From Pseudomonas sp. GM50 (GTDB lineage Bacteria; Pseudomonadota; Gammaproteobacteria; Pseudomonadales; Pseudomonadaceae), in contig NZ_AKJK01000079.1 in the NCBI RefSeq assembly GCF_000282375.1, positions 1 to 56,751 of the forward strand: 56,751 bases of DNA. The letters are read 5' to 3'. The position numbers were made by a program, and so were the translations under genes. This document shows positions 8,415 to 17,312 of the stretch, piece by piece. The notes below the pieces were generated by a model, which did no database searches, was not told where the DNA came from, and saw only the letters and a program-made list of their open reading frames with translations. Position 1 is the stretch's first letter. Every line of letters begins with the position of its first letter.

Positions 8415-9787
8415 GGTTTACTCGTGCCTTGATGTGAAATCAGCGCCGGTTTGGCGGCTTTCTGCACCTGGTCCCAGACCCGCAGGAAGTTGCCGCCCCA
8501 GAGCTTGGCGATGTCCGCCTCGGAGTAGCCGCGCGAGATCAGTTCCGCCGTGACGTTGCGAATTTCACCGACGTTGTTCCAACCCTTGACGCCGCCACCT
8601 TCGTTGAAATCGGAGCTGATGCCGACATGATCGATGCCGATTTTTCGCACAGTGTAATCGATGGCGTCACCGAGGTCCTTGAGGGTGGCTTTGGGTTCTT
8701 CTTCAAGAATCGCGTAGAGGCGGCTGGCGTACTGGCCGAATTTTTTCTCGGACCAGGCGGCGATGACCGGATCACCCGGCATCAGAGCCATGGAAAGGTT
8801 CGGCAGGGGGGGCAGGTCGAACTGTTTGCGCAGTTCGTTGAGTTTGTCCTGGGTGGTCTGGGTCAGCGGTCGCAGGTATTGGGAGAAACCGACCACCTGC
8901 ACCACACCGCCACTGTTCTTGATCAGCTGCAATTCCTTGTCGCTGAGATTGCGCGGGATATCGACCATCGCCCGTGGCGCCGAGTGCGAAGCCACCATCG
9001 GCGTGCGGCTCAATTGCGCGACTTGCTCCAGGGCCTTGGTCGACATTTGCGACACGTCGATGATCACGCCCAGGTCATTCAAGCGATGCACGGCTTGTTT
9101 GCCCAGGTCCGAGAGGCCGTCGAGGGCATCCGGCGAATCGTTGAAAAACGGCAAGGGGCGCGAAGAGTCGGCCCAGTCGTTATTGCCGATGTAGCTGAAA
9201 CCGAACATGCGCATGCCGCGTGCCGTCCACAGGTCCAGCAGGTTCAGGTCATGGCCCAGTGGATAGGCATTGAGCATGCTGATGAAAATCGCGAACTTGC
9301 CTTCTCCGTGCAATCGACGGAAATCGTCGGGGGTGTAGGCAATGGCGACCTGATTGGGAAAGTCGCGGACCATGCCGGAAATAATCTTGTAGCGGATCTC
9401 CTGCTGGTTGCGTGCCTCTTCGACGAAACCGGCGGTGGGCCTGTGCGGCGCGTTGGCGCCATTCCACAGTTCGGGCCAGCCGAAAATCGTCAGGGCCGCC
9501 CCGGACAGGTGTCCGCGGTTGGCCTTGACCAGGTCGAACTGGCCCTTGCCGTCCTTGTCGGCTTCGTTGCCCCGCGTGCCGAAGTTCTGCATCAGGCTGA
9601 TGTGGCTGTCGAAGGAGAGCATGCGCTCGTGCAACTCGTCCGCCTGTTTCATGACCTTGATCGGGTAACCGAGGTTATCCTTGAACCCGTAATACCAGAC
9701 CGCGAAACCTGCACCGGCGCTGATCGCCAGGGCCAGCGGCAGGCCGATGTAAAGAGCCTTTTTCGAACGTGGTTTTGTCATTGCCAT
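8411..9787 (-). CDS. pvdM: PvdM, periplasmic dipeptidase-fold pyoverdine maturation protein
   Basis: 458 residues with an N-terminal signal anchor (about 10-32, a hydrophobic run ending in FAVWYYGF) and an M19 renal-dipeptidase-like body. Motifs include FDSHISLM early, VDIPRNLSD in the middle and HVGISSDFNEGGG late. PvdM is needed with PvdP for oxidation of ferribactin in the periplasm; peptidase activity is not established. It is the first gene of a leftward unit with pvdN and pvdO. An alternative ATG lies two codons downstream. A perfect PvdS box stands about 57 bp upstream. Confidence 0.9.
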   Translation of the reverse strand: MAMTKPRSKKALYIGLPLALAISAGAGFAVWYYGFKDNLGYPIKVMKQADELHERMLSFDSHISLMQNFGTRGNEADKDGKGQFDLVKANRGHLSGAALTIFGWPELWNGANAPHRPTAGFVEEARNQQEIRYKIISGMVRDFPNQVAIAYTPDDFRRLHGEGKFAIFISMLNAYPLGHDLNLLDLWTARGMRMFGFSYIGNNDWADSSRPLPFFNDSPDALDGLSDLGKQAVHRLNDLGVIIDVSQMSTKALEQVAQLSRTPMVASHSAPRAMVDIPRNLSDKELQLIKNSGGVVQVVGFSQYLRPLTQTTQDKLNELRKQFDLPPLPNLSMALMPGDPVIAAWSEKKFGQYASRLYAILEEEPKATLKDLGDAIDYTVRKIGIDHVGISSDFNEGGGVKGWNNVGEIRNVTAELISRGYSEADIAKLWGGNFLRVWDQVQKAAKPALISHQGTSKP

Positions 9788-9843
9788 CTCAGTCAGGTTC
9801 GCCGCCCCGGTACAGGTGCAGGGGCCTTTGCTATCTGGGAGGA

Positions 9844-9867
9844 ACGAGTAGCTGGCGGGGAAATTTA
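9844..9867 (-). promoter_or_regulatory. PvdS (iron starvation) box of pvdM
   Basis: On the minus strand TAAAT (9867-9863), 16 bases, then CGT (9846-9844). This is the exact consensus of PvdS-dependent promoters, and the transcript would start shortly before pvdM. Confidence 0.88.
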
Positions 9868-9885
9868 GGTGACCTCGCGGGCCTC

Positions 9886-9976
9886 TTCGCGGGCAAGCCT
9901 CGCTCCTACAGGTTTTGTGTCGTCCACATCATTGTGATCCACCACCAATCTGTAGGAGCGAGGCTTGCCCGCGAAG
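9886..9976. repeat. REP pair between the pvdM and pvdP promoters
   Basis: Arms TTCGCGGGCAAGCCTCGCTC (9886-9911) and its complement (9951-9976) flank a 39-base loop. It belongs to the GTAGGAGCGAGGCTTGCCCG subfamily, also seen at 48249. It fills the space between two divergent PvdS boxes. Confidence 0.85.
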
Positions 9977-9980
9977 CCTT

Positions 9981-10004
9981 TAAATTTTCGGACCCAACAA
10001 ACGT
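9981..10004 (+). promoter_or_regulatory. PvdS (iron starvation) box of pvdP
   Basis: TAAAT (9981-9985), 16 bases, CGT (10002-10004). It starts four bases after the REP arm and lies 45 bp before the pvdP ATG. Confidence 0.88.
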
Positions 10005-10049
10005 TCTAGCTTGGATAAAGCCTGCTTCATGGCTGACACAGGTAGGGCA

Positions 10050-11678
10050 ATGACGATTTCTCGACGATGGTTCATGGCAGGCCTGGCGCTGACCGGTGCT
10101 GCTGTGCCTGCGGTTTTTTATGGGCATCGCGAATGGACGAAGCCAGACCCGACGATCACCCCGGGTGAAGCGACCGTCGACCTGGCGGATACCGCGGGTC
10201 AGCAGTTGGCCAACTCGCTGCGAGGCATCTGGGATATCCGCTTCGAAGGTTCCCGCGCGGGCCTCGACGGTTTACCCCAGAGCGGGCTGGAACTGTTTCT
10301 CGACATCGCCCAGCGCGGCCGCGGCCTGCGTGGCTGCCTCGATACCGCGCAACGGTTACGCAGCGAAACCGAGCCGCGTTACAAGGTGATCGGCGATCTG
10401 GTTTCGCCTGACGCCAGCCAGCTGTACTGGCGCCTGGTCGATACGCACTCGGCCAACGGCGCACCGGCCTATGAACTGGCGGTCGTGCTCGATGAAGTCT
10501 GGGCTGATTTTGGCAATGCCGGCAGTGGCACACTCAGCGGGCGGGTCCTGCGCCTGGATCGCCCGCTCGGCTTGCCGGAACAGGACAATCGATTTGTCGC
10601 GCGCAAACGGCTGTTTCCCGAAGCCCGCGAGCGTGTCGGTCTGAATCCACCGTTGCTGGCGTGGCTGATTTCCCCTGAACACCGCTTGTTCCACCAGCTC
10701 TGGCACGCCACGCGGGACAAATGGCACAAACTCTCCGAAGACCAGCGCGGTGCCTTGCGCGGCATCGGCTGGCAGCCGGGCCCGCGGGGCGAGGAGCGCG
10801 ATGCCCGTGGGCCGCGCAAAGACCGTAATGGCTCTGGGGTCGACTTTTTCTTCATGCACCGGCACATGCTAGGCACTGCGCGTTCGATGCAGGACCTGCC
10901 GTCCTGGCCGAGCTTCCCGATGCCGCAGCCGGAGCTTGAACGCGACCGTCAGGGCTTCGCCCGCTATTTCGACAACCACGATGGCACGGCGCTGCCGCCC
11001 ACCTGGCTGGCCGCCGAAGATACCGAGTACACGCGGTGGGTCAGCGACATCAAGACCGCCGAAACCTATCACAGCAATTTTCAGGTTTGGGAATCGCGCT
11101 ACCGTGATCCGCGTTATCTGTCGAAGCTGACCCTGGGGCAGTTCGGCTCAGAAATTGAGCTAGGCCTGCACGACTGGCTGCACATGCGCTGGGCCTCGGT
11201 GCCGCGCGATCCATCCAACGGTCAGCCGGTTCCTTTTGCCCGGGATCCAGCGGACTTTTCCGCGCGTTGGTATGCACCGGAAAACGACTTTCTCGGTGAC
11301 CCGTTTTCATCCCACGTGAGCCCGGTGTTCTGGCACTTCCACGGCTGGATCGACGATCGTCTGGAAGACTGGTTTCGCGCTCACGAGCGCTTCCATCCGG
11401 GGGAGGTCAGTCGGCTTGAGGTCAATGGCGTGCCTTGGTTCGCCCCTGGGCGCTGGGTTGAAGTGGATGATCCGTGGCTCGGCCCGAGTACCCACGGTTG
11501 CAGCACCACGCCGGGATTGCAGGCCGGCAAGTCGGTGGAGATGGACCCGGAAACCATGAAGCTGGCGCTGCGCATCACCTTCGGCACTGACGAAAAGAAA
11601 CTGGCGGACTTGTTCCGTCGGGTGCCGCAACGGCCTTGGTATGCACGGAATCTGAAGGTCAAGCCGATTACCAGTTAA
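10050..11678 (+). CDS. pvdP: PvdP, Tat-exported tyrosinase
   Basis: 542 residues from the ATG at 10050, which has AGGTAGGG 3 bp upstream and begins the Tat signal (SRRWFMAG at about 4-11). An ATG at 10011 would start inside the promoter region and is less likely. PvdP is the copper-dependent tyrosinase that oxidises the D-Tyr/diaminobutyrate part of ferribactin to form the chromophore in the periplasm. His-rich copper motifs are visible: FMHRHMLG near 270, LHDWLHMRW near 375 and the HFHGWIDD region near 430. Length is close to PAO1 PvdP (about 544). It is transcribed alone, divergently from pvdM. Confidence 0.93.
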   Translation: MTISRRWFMAGLALTGAAVPAVFYGHREWTKPDPTITPGEATVDLADTAGQQLANSLRGIWDIRFEGSRAGLDGLPQSGLELFLDIAQRGRGLRGCLDTAQRLRSETEPRYKVIGDLVSPDASQLYWRLVDTHSANGAPAYELAVVLDEVWADFGNAGSGTLSGRVLRLDRPLGLPEQDNRFVARKRLFPEARERVGLNPPLLAWLISPEHRLFHQLWHATRDKWHKLSEDQRGALRGIGWQPGPRGEERDARGPRKDRNGSGVDFFFMHRHMLGTARSMQDLPSWPSFPMPQPELERDRQGFARYFDNHDGTALPPTWLAAEDTEYTRWVSDIKTAETYHSNFQVWESRYRDPRYLSKLTLGQFGSEIELGLHDWLHMRWASVPRDPSNGQPVPFARDPADFSARWYAPENDFLGDPFSSHVSPVFWHFHGWIDDRLEDWFRAHERFHPGEVSRLEVNGVPWFAPGRWVEVDDPWLGPSTHGCSTTPGLQAGKSVEMDPETMKLALRITFGTDEKKLADLFRRVPQRPWYARNLKVKPITS

Positions 11679-11696
11679 GACCGAGTCATCGTTCAA

Positions 11697-11787
11697 TCGC
11701 GAGCAGGCTCGCTCCCACAGGTTATGTGTCGTACCCAAATCATCCGGCATACACAAACCTCTGTGGGAGCGAGCCTGCTCGCGATGG
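11697..11787. repeat. REPIN between pvdP and opmQ
   Basis: Arms TCGCGAGCAGGCTCGCTCCC (11697-11720) and the complement (11762-11785). It lies between two convergent genes, so it may help end both transcripts. Confidence 0.85.
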
Positions 11788-11804
11788 CGGACTCGCTGGC
11801 AACG

Positions 11805-13199
11805 CTACAAAACCTGCCACCCTCCACCCAACGCCTTGTACAACGCAATGCTCGCCTGCAACCTCGACAACCGCAGCTGCACATTCGAATCTTGTGCCGC
11901 ATACAACGTGCGCTGGGTTTCCAGCACCGTCAGCAAATCCTCGGCCCCAGCCTGATAGCGGCTTTGCGCAATGTTGAACGCGGTCTGTGCCTGGTTCAGC
12001 TCTTCGCGTTGCCACTCCCGCTGTTCATCCAGGCCACGAATGCTGTTGAGGGCTTTTTCGACGTCGGCAAAACCGTTGATGATCGCGCCTCGATAGGTTT
12101 CCAGCAGTTCTTGTTGACGGGCCGTGGCCTTGTCGCGCTCAGCGCCGAGGCGGCCGTTATTGAAGATCGGCGCGACCAGCCCGGCGGTCAGGTTGTAGAA
12201 CGGGTTGCGCAGAATGTCGTTGGCCGTGTTGGCGCCCGAGCCGATGCTGGCGCTCAGGGTCACGGCGGGCAGCATCGCGGCGCGAGCGACAGTGACGTCG
12301 GCCTGGGCGACGGCCAGTTGCGCTTCGGCGCGGGCAATGTCCGGACGGCGGCTGAGCAATTCGCTGGGCAGCCCGGCACCGATGGCTGGCCACTGCAGTT
12401 GATCGAAGGACTCCTGGCTGGGCGGCAGTTGCTGGACCGGCCGGCCAAGCAGGGCGGCGAGGCTGATCCATGCGTCCTCGGCTTGCTGTCGAATCAGCGG
12501 CAGTTGCCGTTGTTGCGCCGCCACCAGGCTTTTCTGTTGCGCCAGTTCCAGTGCGGTAGCCGAGCCTGAGTCGAAACGGGTCTGCACCAGTTTCAAAACG
12601 TTCTGAGCATTGGCCAGGTTCAGCTCGGCAATGCGACTCTGTTCACCCAGCGACAAGGCTTGCGCGTAGCTATTGGCAACCCCGCTGAGCAAGGTCAACT
12701 CAACCGTGGCCTGATCGAACTCGCTGGCTCGCAGCCCATATTGCGCACTGTCCCGGGACGCGCGTTTGCCGCCCCAGAAGTCAATTTCGTAACTGGCGCT
12801 GAAGTTGGCGTCGAAAAAATCCACGGCCTTGTCGTTGCTGTCGACATCAAGTTGACTGTAGCCCTTGCCATGCAGCAGTTTCTGGCGGTTGGCGTTCATG
12901 CCGGCCTTGATCTCCGGCAGCTGCGAGCCGCCGGCAATCACCGTGTCGGCCTGCGCCTGGCGCACTCGCGCGATGGCGGCGGCCAGGTCATGACTGCCGA
13001 CGCGGGCCTGTTCGATCAGACGATCAAGCTGCGGGCTGCCAAACTGCGTCCACCATTGCCGACTGGTCTGAGAAGTACTCTCGCGGTGCGGCGATTGCCA
13101 GGCCGACGGTGGTTGAATGCCACTGTCCGGGCGCGGGGCAGGGTGGCTGCAGGCGCCGAGTAACAGGCAAAGGGTCAACAGGCTCAGTTGCGGTTTCAT
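11805..13199 (-). CDS. opmQ: OpmQ, outer-membrane channel of the pyoverdine efflux pump
   Basis: 464 residues from the Met at 13199, giving a lipoprotein signal with LLLGAC (Cys near residue 17). The body has two outer-membrane-factor (TolC/OprM) repeats, with typical patterns such as QLDRLIEQA, SYEIDFWGG, SRRPDIARAEAQL and SRYQAGAEDLLTVLETQR. It partners PvdR and PvdT to export newly made pyoverdine, recycle it and secrete unwanted metal complexes. It starts 7 bp after the pvdT stop. In-frame sequence extends back to 13277, but the lipobox favours the shorter start. Confidence 0.9.
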   Translation of the reverse strand: MKPQLSLLTLCLLLGACSHPAPRPDSGIQPPSAWQSPHRESTSQTSRQWWTQFGSPQLDRLIEQARVGSHDLAAAIARVRQAQADTVIAGGSQLPEIKAGMNANRQKLLHGKGYSQLDVDSNDKAVDFFDANFSASYEIDFWGGKRASRDSAQYGLRASEFDQATVELTLLSGVANSYAQALSLGEQSRIAELNLANAQNVLKLVQTRFDSGSATALELAQQKSLVAAQQRQLPLIRQQAEDAWISLAALLGRPVQQLPPSQESFDQLQWPAIGAGLPSELLSRRPDIARAEAQLAVAQADVTVARAAMLPAVTLSASIGSGANTANDILRNPFYNLTAGLVAPIFNNGRLGAERDKATARQQELLETYRGAIINGFADVEKALNSIRGLDEQREWQREELNQAQTAFNIAQSRYQAGAEDLLTVLETQRTLYAAQDSNVQLRLSRLQASIALYKALGGGWQVL

Positions 13200-13206
13200 A
13201 GGTCGA

Positions 13207-15180
13207 TCATTCACTGGTAAGGGCCGTGACCGGGTCGAGCCGGGCAGCTTTGCGGGCCGGCATGAAGCCGAAGACAACGCCGGTAATCAGTGCGCAGGCG
13301 AAGGCGCCGATGACGGCCGCCAGGGAAAAGGCGACCGCGACTTCGCTGAGCACCAATACGCCGCCGACGATCAGCGCCAGGGCGATTCCGGTGATCCCGC
13401 CCACCACCGAGAGCATCACTGCTTCAGTGAGGAACTGGCGCAGGATGTCGCGCTGACGGGCGCCGGTGGCCATGCGGATACCGATCTCCCGGGTCCGTTC
13501 ACGCACGGTCATGAGCATGATGTTCATCACCCCGATCCCGCCCACCAACAGCGAAATCGCCGCAATCGAACCGAGCATCAGCGACAGCGTATTCTGGGTG
13601 CTGGCCTCGGCCTGAATCATCGCGGCATTGTTGGTGAGTTCGAAATCATGTTTGCCGTTGTGCAGGCGCAGCATCAACTGCTCGATGGCTTTTTCGGTCT
13701 CTTTGACCTTGCGCGCATCGGCTGCGGCAATGGCTACGTATTCGGGGTTTTGGGTGCCGAACAGCCGGACACTGGCCGCCGAGTAAGGCACGGCAATCCG
13801 GTTGTCGCTGTCGGAATCGCCGGAACTGGCGCCCTTTTCAGCGAGCACACCGACGACCTGAAAGGGCACGTTTTCGATCAGGATGTATTGGCCGATGGGG
13901 TTGGCGACATCCTTGAGCAGCTTGGTGCGAACTTTATGGCCGATCACCGCGACCGCCGCCGCGTTGCGTTCATCGGCCTCGGTGAAGTAGCTGCCCTGGA
14001 CCACCGGCCAGTTGAAGATCGCCGGAAAGTTGGTGTCGTTGCCGCCGACATAACTCAAGTGGTCTAGGTTGCCGAACCGCACCCCGGCCTCCGCGCCATT
14101 GACCGGCATGATCCGCATGACCTGCGGCAGGCTGGCCAGTGCCGCGACGTCATTCAGGGTCACAATGCCCGGTGGTGTGCGCGGGTTGGGGGCCGAGCCG
14201 CTGAGGTAAATGATGTTCGAGCCGAAGGCGCCCATCTGTGCCATCACCTGACGTTTGCTGCCTTCTCCGACAGCCAGCATCACCACCACCGAGGCGACGC
14301 CGATGATTATTCCCAGCAACGTCAGGGCGGTGCGGAAGCGATTGATCCACATCACCCGCCAGGCCGCGTGTACGGCATCCACCAGTTCGCCTTTCCAGGC
14401 ACCGGTGGACTCGGCGCCTTCGGCCAGCCGCTTGCGCAAATCCACCGCTTGCAGCGCACCGGGATTGGCCGAGGTCTGGGCGGTGGGGTTGTTGCTGGCG
14501 CTGTCGCTGATGATCAGGCCGTCACGGATTTCGATGACGCGTTTGGCCCGCGCCGCCACGTCACGGTCGTGGGTGATGAGGATCACCACGTGCCCCTGGC
14601 TCGCCAGTTCATCAAGCAGGGCCATGACCTCGGCGCCGCTGTGGCTGTCGAGGGCGCCGGTGGGTTCGTCGGCGAGAATGATGTGGCCGCCGTTCATCAA
14701 GGCGCGAGCGATGGACACCCGTTGCTGCTGCCCGCCGGAGAGCTGGTGCGGACGGTTGCCGGTGCGTGACGCCAGGCCGAGCCGATCGAGCAGGGCGGTG
14801 GCGCGAGCGTGACGTTCGGCCGCTGGGGTACCGGCGTAGATCGCCGGCATCTCAACGTTTTCCTGGGCTGAGCCGGACGGGATCAGGTGATACCCCTGAA
14901 ACACGAAACCGAACGCTTCACGGCGCAGCCAGGCCAGTTCATCACTGTCGAGTCGGGCGACGTTTTCACCTGCGAACAGATACTCGCCGGACGTCGGCCG
15001 GTCGAGGCAGCCGAGGATGTTCATCAGCGTCGATTTGCCGGAACCGGAAGCGCCGACGATCGCCACGAATTCCCCGGCATGGATCGACAGGTCGATGCCG
15101 CGCAATACGTGAACTTCGGGCGCGTCGCCGCCACCGTAGGATTTACGAATGTCCTGCAGGTTGATCAGAGGCGTTTGCAT
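13207..15180 (-). CDS. pvdT: PvdT, MacB-type ABC transporter of pyoverdine efflux
   Basis: 657 residues in MacB layout. The N-terminal ATPase (about 1-235) has Walker A GASGSGKST near 42-50 and signature LSGGQQQRVS near 150. A linker leads to a membrane segment near 275-300, a large periplasmic domain (about 305-530) and three C-terminal membrane segments (about 535-650). It powers PvdR-PvdT-OpmQ. Its ATG follows the pvdR TGA with no gap. Confidence 0.93.
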   Translation of the reverse strand: MQTPLINLQDIRKSYGGGDAPEVHVLRGIDLSIHAGEFVAIVGASGSGKSTLMNILGCLDRPTSGEYLFAGENVARLDSDELAWLRREAFGFVFQGYHLIPSGSAQENVEMPAIYAGTPAAERHARATALLDRLGLASRTGNRPHQLSGGQQQRVSIARALMNGGHIILADEPTGALDSHSGAEVMALLDELASQGHVVILITHDRDVAARAKRVIEIRDGLIISDSASNNPTAQTSANPGALQAVDLRKRLAEGAESTGAWKGELVDAVHAAWRVMWINRFRTALTLLGIIIGVASVVVMLAVGEGSKRQVMAQMGAFGSNIIYLSGSAPNPRTPPGIVTLNDVAALASLPQVMRIMPVNGAEAGVRFGNLDHLSYVGGNDTNFPAIFNWPVVQGSYFTEADERNAAAVAVIGHKVRTKLLKDVANPIGQYILIENVPFQVVGVLAEKGASSGDSDSDNRIAVPYSAASVRLFGTQNPEYVAIAAADARKVKETEKAIEQLMLRLHNGKHDFELTNNAAMIQAEASTQNTLSLMLGSIAAISLLVGGIGVMNIMLMTVRERTREIGIRMATGARQRDILRQFLTEAVMLSVVGGITGIALALIVGGVLVLSEVAVAFSLAAVIGAFACALITGVVFGFMPARKAARLDPVTALTSE

Positions 15181-16353
15181 TCAGCCTCCGCTGCCGTCGG
15201 TGGGACCGATCAACAGGTGATCGCCTTCATCCAGACCGTCGAGGATCTGCACCTTCAGGCGATCGCTGATGCCGGTACGCACGGTGCGTTGCTCGATGTC
15301 ACCGTTTTGCGCGACGACCCGAGCGGATTGACTGTCGGCCTGCGGGCCGCCCTGCAAGGCTGCGACCGGCGCGGTAAGGACGTTTTTTGCCTGATTGGAG
15401 ACGAAGAACACTTGAGTGGTCATTTCCGCCATCAGCGCGTTGTCGGCGTTGTCGACGTCCAGCAGCACCGTGTACAGCACCACGCGGGCAGTGCCGCTTT
15501 TACTGGAACTGGCCGGGCTGCCGCCGCCTCGGCTGGTCTGATCCAGCGGTTTGGGCGGTATCGGCAAGATCTGCCGTACCGTGCTGCTCCAGCGCCGATT
15601 GCCACCGCTGAGCGTGGTGAACCAGGCGGTCATGCCGGGTTTGACGTGTCCGATATCAGCCTCCGAAACCTCGGCCCAGACTGTCATGGGCGACAGTTTG
15701 GCGATGCGCAGGATCAGCGGTGTTTGTTGCTGGGCGTTGAGGGTCTGGCCTTCCCGGGCATCGAGGGCGACGATCGTTCCGCTCATCGGCGCGTAAATGC
15801 GCGTATAGCCGAGTTCGGCCTGATCGCTGCGCAGGCTGGCCTGGGCCTGGCGGATCTGCGCCTCGAACATGTCGATGCGCGCCTGGGTTGTACGCAGTTC
15901 GGCCTGGGCCGTTTGCACATCTTCGTCGCGCGTGGCACCGCCGGCGGCGAGGTTCTGTTGGCGTTGATATTTCTGCCGGGCCAGATCGTGCTGTGCCCGT
16001 TGCTCCTGAAGCTGCGCCTTGAGGTTGTCGATGGAAAAACGCCCGGCGTCGAGTTTGGCCTGTTGGGTGGAAGGGTCTATTTCCACCAGCAACTGGCCTT
16101 CCTTGACCACGTCACCGACCTCCACATGAATCTTGTTAATCTGCCCCGAGGCCTGGGCACCGACATCGACATAACGCCGCGGTTGCAGAGTCCCCAATGC
16201 CGTGACGCTGCTTTCAATGTCGCCGCGAGCAACCTGGACCGTGGCGAACCGATCTCGACCGGGAGGCAGAACCTGCCAGGCCGCGACGGCGATAACGGGG
16301 ATCAGACAAAGGGCTACAAGCAGGGCGCGTCGGGTGTGACGGGGACGTTTCAT
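15181..16353 (-). CDS. pvdR: PvdR, MacA-type periplasmic adaptor
   Basis: 390 residues from the Met at 16353, which has GGAA upstream and begins a signal anchor (about 12-28). It is an HlyD/MacA-like membrane fusion protein: a lipoyl half-motif (GQINKIHVEVGDVVKEGQLL), a long alpha-hairpin coiled coil (about 100-180) and beta-barrel parts. It links PvdT to OpmQ. An in-frame extension to 16443 lacks a signal-like start. First gene of pvdRT-opmQ, with a PvdS box about 108 bp upstream. Confidence 0.92.
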   Translation of the reverse strand: MKRPRHTRRALLVALCLIPVIAVAAWQVLPPGRDRFATVQVARGDIESSVTALGTLQPRRYVDVGAQASGQINKIHVEVGDVVKEGQLLVEIDPSTQQAKLDAGRFSIDNLKAQLQEQRAQHDLARQKYQRQQNLAAGGATRDEDVQTAQAELRTTQARIDMFEAQIRQAQASLRSDQAELGYTRIYAPMSGTIVALDAREGQTLNAQQQTPLILRIAKLSPMTVWAEVSEADIGHVKPGMTAWFTTLSGGNRRWSSTVRQILPIPPKPLDQTSRGGGSPASSSKSGTARVVLYTVLLDVDNADNALMAEMTTQVFFVSNQAKNVLTAPVAALQGGPQADSQSARVVAQNGDIEQRTVRTGISDRLKVQILDGLDEGDHLLIGPTDGSGG

Positions 16354-16460
16354 GCAGGGTTCCGGCCAATAGGAATCGGCCCGTCGTTCAGCTGAGGCGC
16401 AAATCTGGCGACAGCCGAACGCTGTCGGAGGGCCGACAGACACGGGGGGCTGTCCTGTAA

Positions 16461-16484
16461 ACGATGAAAGAAGCGGGGAATTTA
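16461..16484 (-). promoter_or_regulatory. PvdS (iron starvation) box of pvdRT-opmQ
   Basis: Minus strand TAAAT (16484-16480), 16 bases, CGT (16463-16461). The leader to the PvdR start is about 100 bases. Confidence 0.85.
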
Positions 16485-16569
16485 AGCGTGGACACGTAGT
16501 GTTACAGACAAGGGTTACAGGTATAGGACAGCACTATTTATCAGGCAAATAGAAACAGCGCTTTAAATC

Positions 16570-16590
16570 TATATGAGAATTACTATAAAT
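16570..16590 (+). promoter_or_regulatory. Probable Fur box before fpvI
   Basis: An AT-rich stretch containing TGAGAATTACTAT resembles Fur boxes seen before iron-regulated sigma genes. It lies about 96 bp before the FpvI start. Two TAAAT motifs here (16564 and 16586) have no CGT at the right distance, so this is not a PvdS promoter. Confidence 0.5.
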
Positions 16591-16685
16591 TACACGCTCG
16601 AAATTGCCACCATCGTGCCACTGCCTGCCTGGCGGTCGCGGATCTGGCTCAAGGATAGAAACCGCACCCTGTGCGGCCGGGAGTC

Positions 16686-17168
16686 ATGTTGGAAAACTAC
16701 TATCGCGAGCTGGTGTGTTTCCTGAACGCCAAGCTAGGCAACCGTCAGGTGGCCGAAGATGTGGTGCATGACGCTTATCTGCGGGTGCTGGAGCGTTCCA
16801 GTGAGACGCCGATCGAACAACCCCGGGCGTTTCTTTATCGCACCGCGCTCAACCTGGTGATCGATGACCACCGACGCAATGCCTTGCGGCAGGTCGAATC
16901 CCTGGACGTGCTCGACAGCGAAGAGCGCTACTTCACGCCATCCCCCCACAACAGCCTCGATCACGGCCAGCGCCTGGACATGCTCCAGCGCGCACTGGCG
17001 GAGTTGCCACGGCTGTGTCGCGAGAGTTTTCTCTTGCGCAAAATCGACGGTTTGTCGCACCCGGAAATCGCCGAGCACCTGGGGATTTCCCGGGCGCTGG
17101 TGGAAAAGCACATCGTCAATGCCATGAAGCATTGCCGGGTGCGCATGCGCCAGTGGGACGCCCATTGA
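16686..17168 (+). CDS. fpvI: FpvI, ECF sigma factor for the ferripyoverdine receptor gene
   Basis: 160 residues from the ATG at 16686, with GGGAG just upstream. A GTG at 16671 in frame would add five residues. It is an ECF sigma-70 with region 2 (AEDVVHDAYLRVLER, RAFLYRTALNLVIDDHRR) and region 4 (HPEIAEHLGISRALVEKH). Its place between pvdR and pvdA matches P. aeruginosa fpvI. There FpvI drives fpvA, and the anti-sigma FpvR, encoded next door, holds it until ferripyoverdine binds FpvA. Here no fpvR lies on either side. Confidence 0.82.
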   Translation: MLENYYRELVCFLNAKLGNRQVAEDVVHDAYLRVLERSSETPIEQPRAFLYRTALNLVIDDHRRNALRQVESLDVLDSEERYFTPSPHNSLDHGQRLDMLQRALAELPRLCRESFLLRKIDGLSHPEIAEHLGISRALVEKHIVNAMKHCRVRMRQWDAH

Positions 17169-17193
17169 TCGCAACCGTTTAATCAGGCCTCGC

Positions 17194-17217
17194 TAAATTT
17201 TTTTTCATTGTCCTCGT
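17194..17217 (+). promoter_or_regulatory. PvdS (iron starvation) box of pvdA
   Basis: TAAAT (17194-17198), 16 bases, CGT (17215-17217), about 95 bp before the PvdA ATG. Confidence 0.88.
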
Positions 17218-17312
17218 TCCTATTCAACAGACGATCTGCTGCCGCACAAGGCCGGTCAGGTCACCCAGGCTTTATCCCCGCTGGTCCGGGGTTCATCCAG
17301 AGGACACTGGAA

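Noticed and set aside
16564..16616. TAAAT motifs as a PvdS promoter for fpvI
   Set aside because: The nearest CGT is 23 bp from the second TAAAT, outside the allowed spacing; a Fur-like site fits better.
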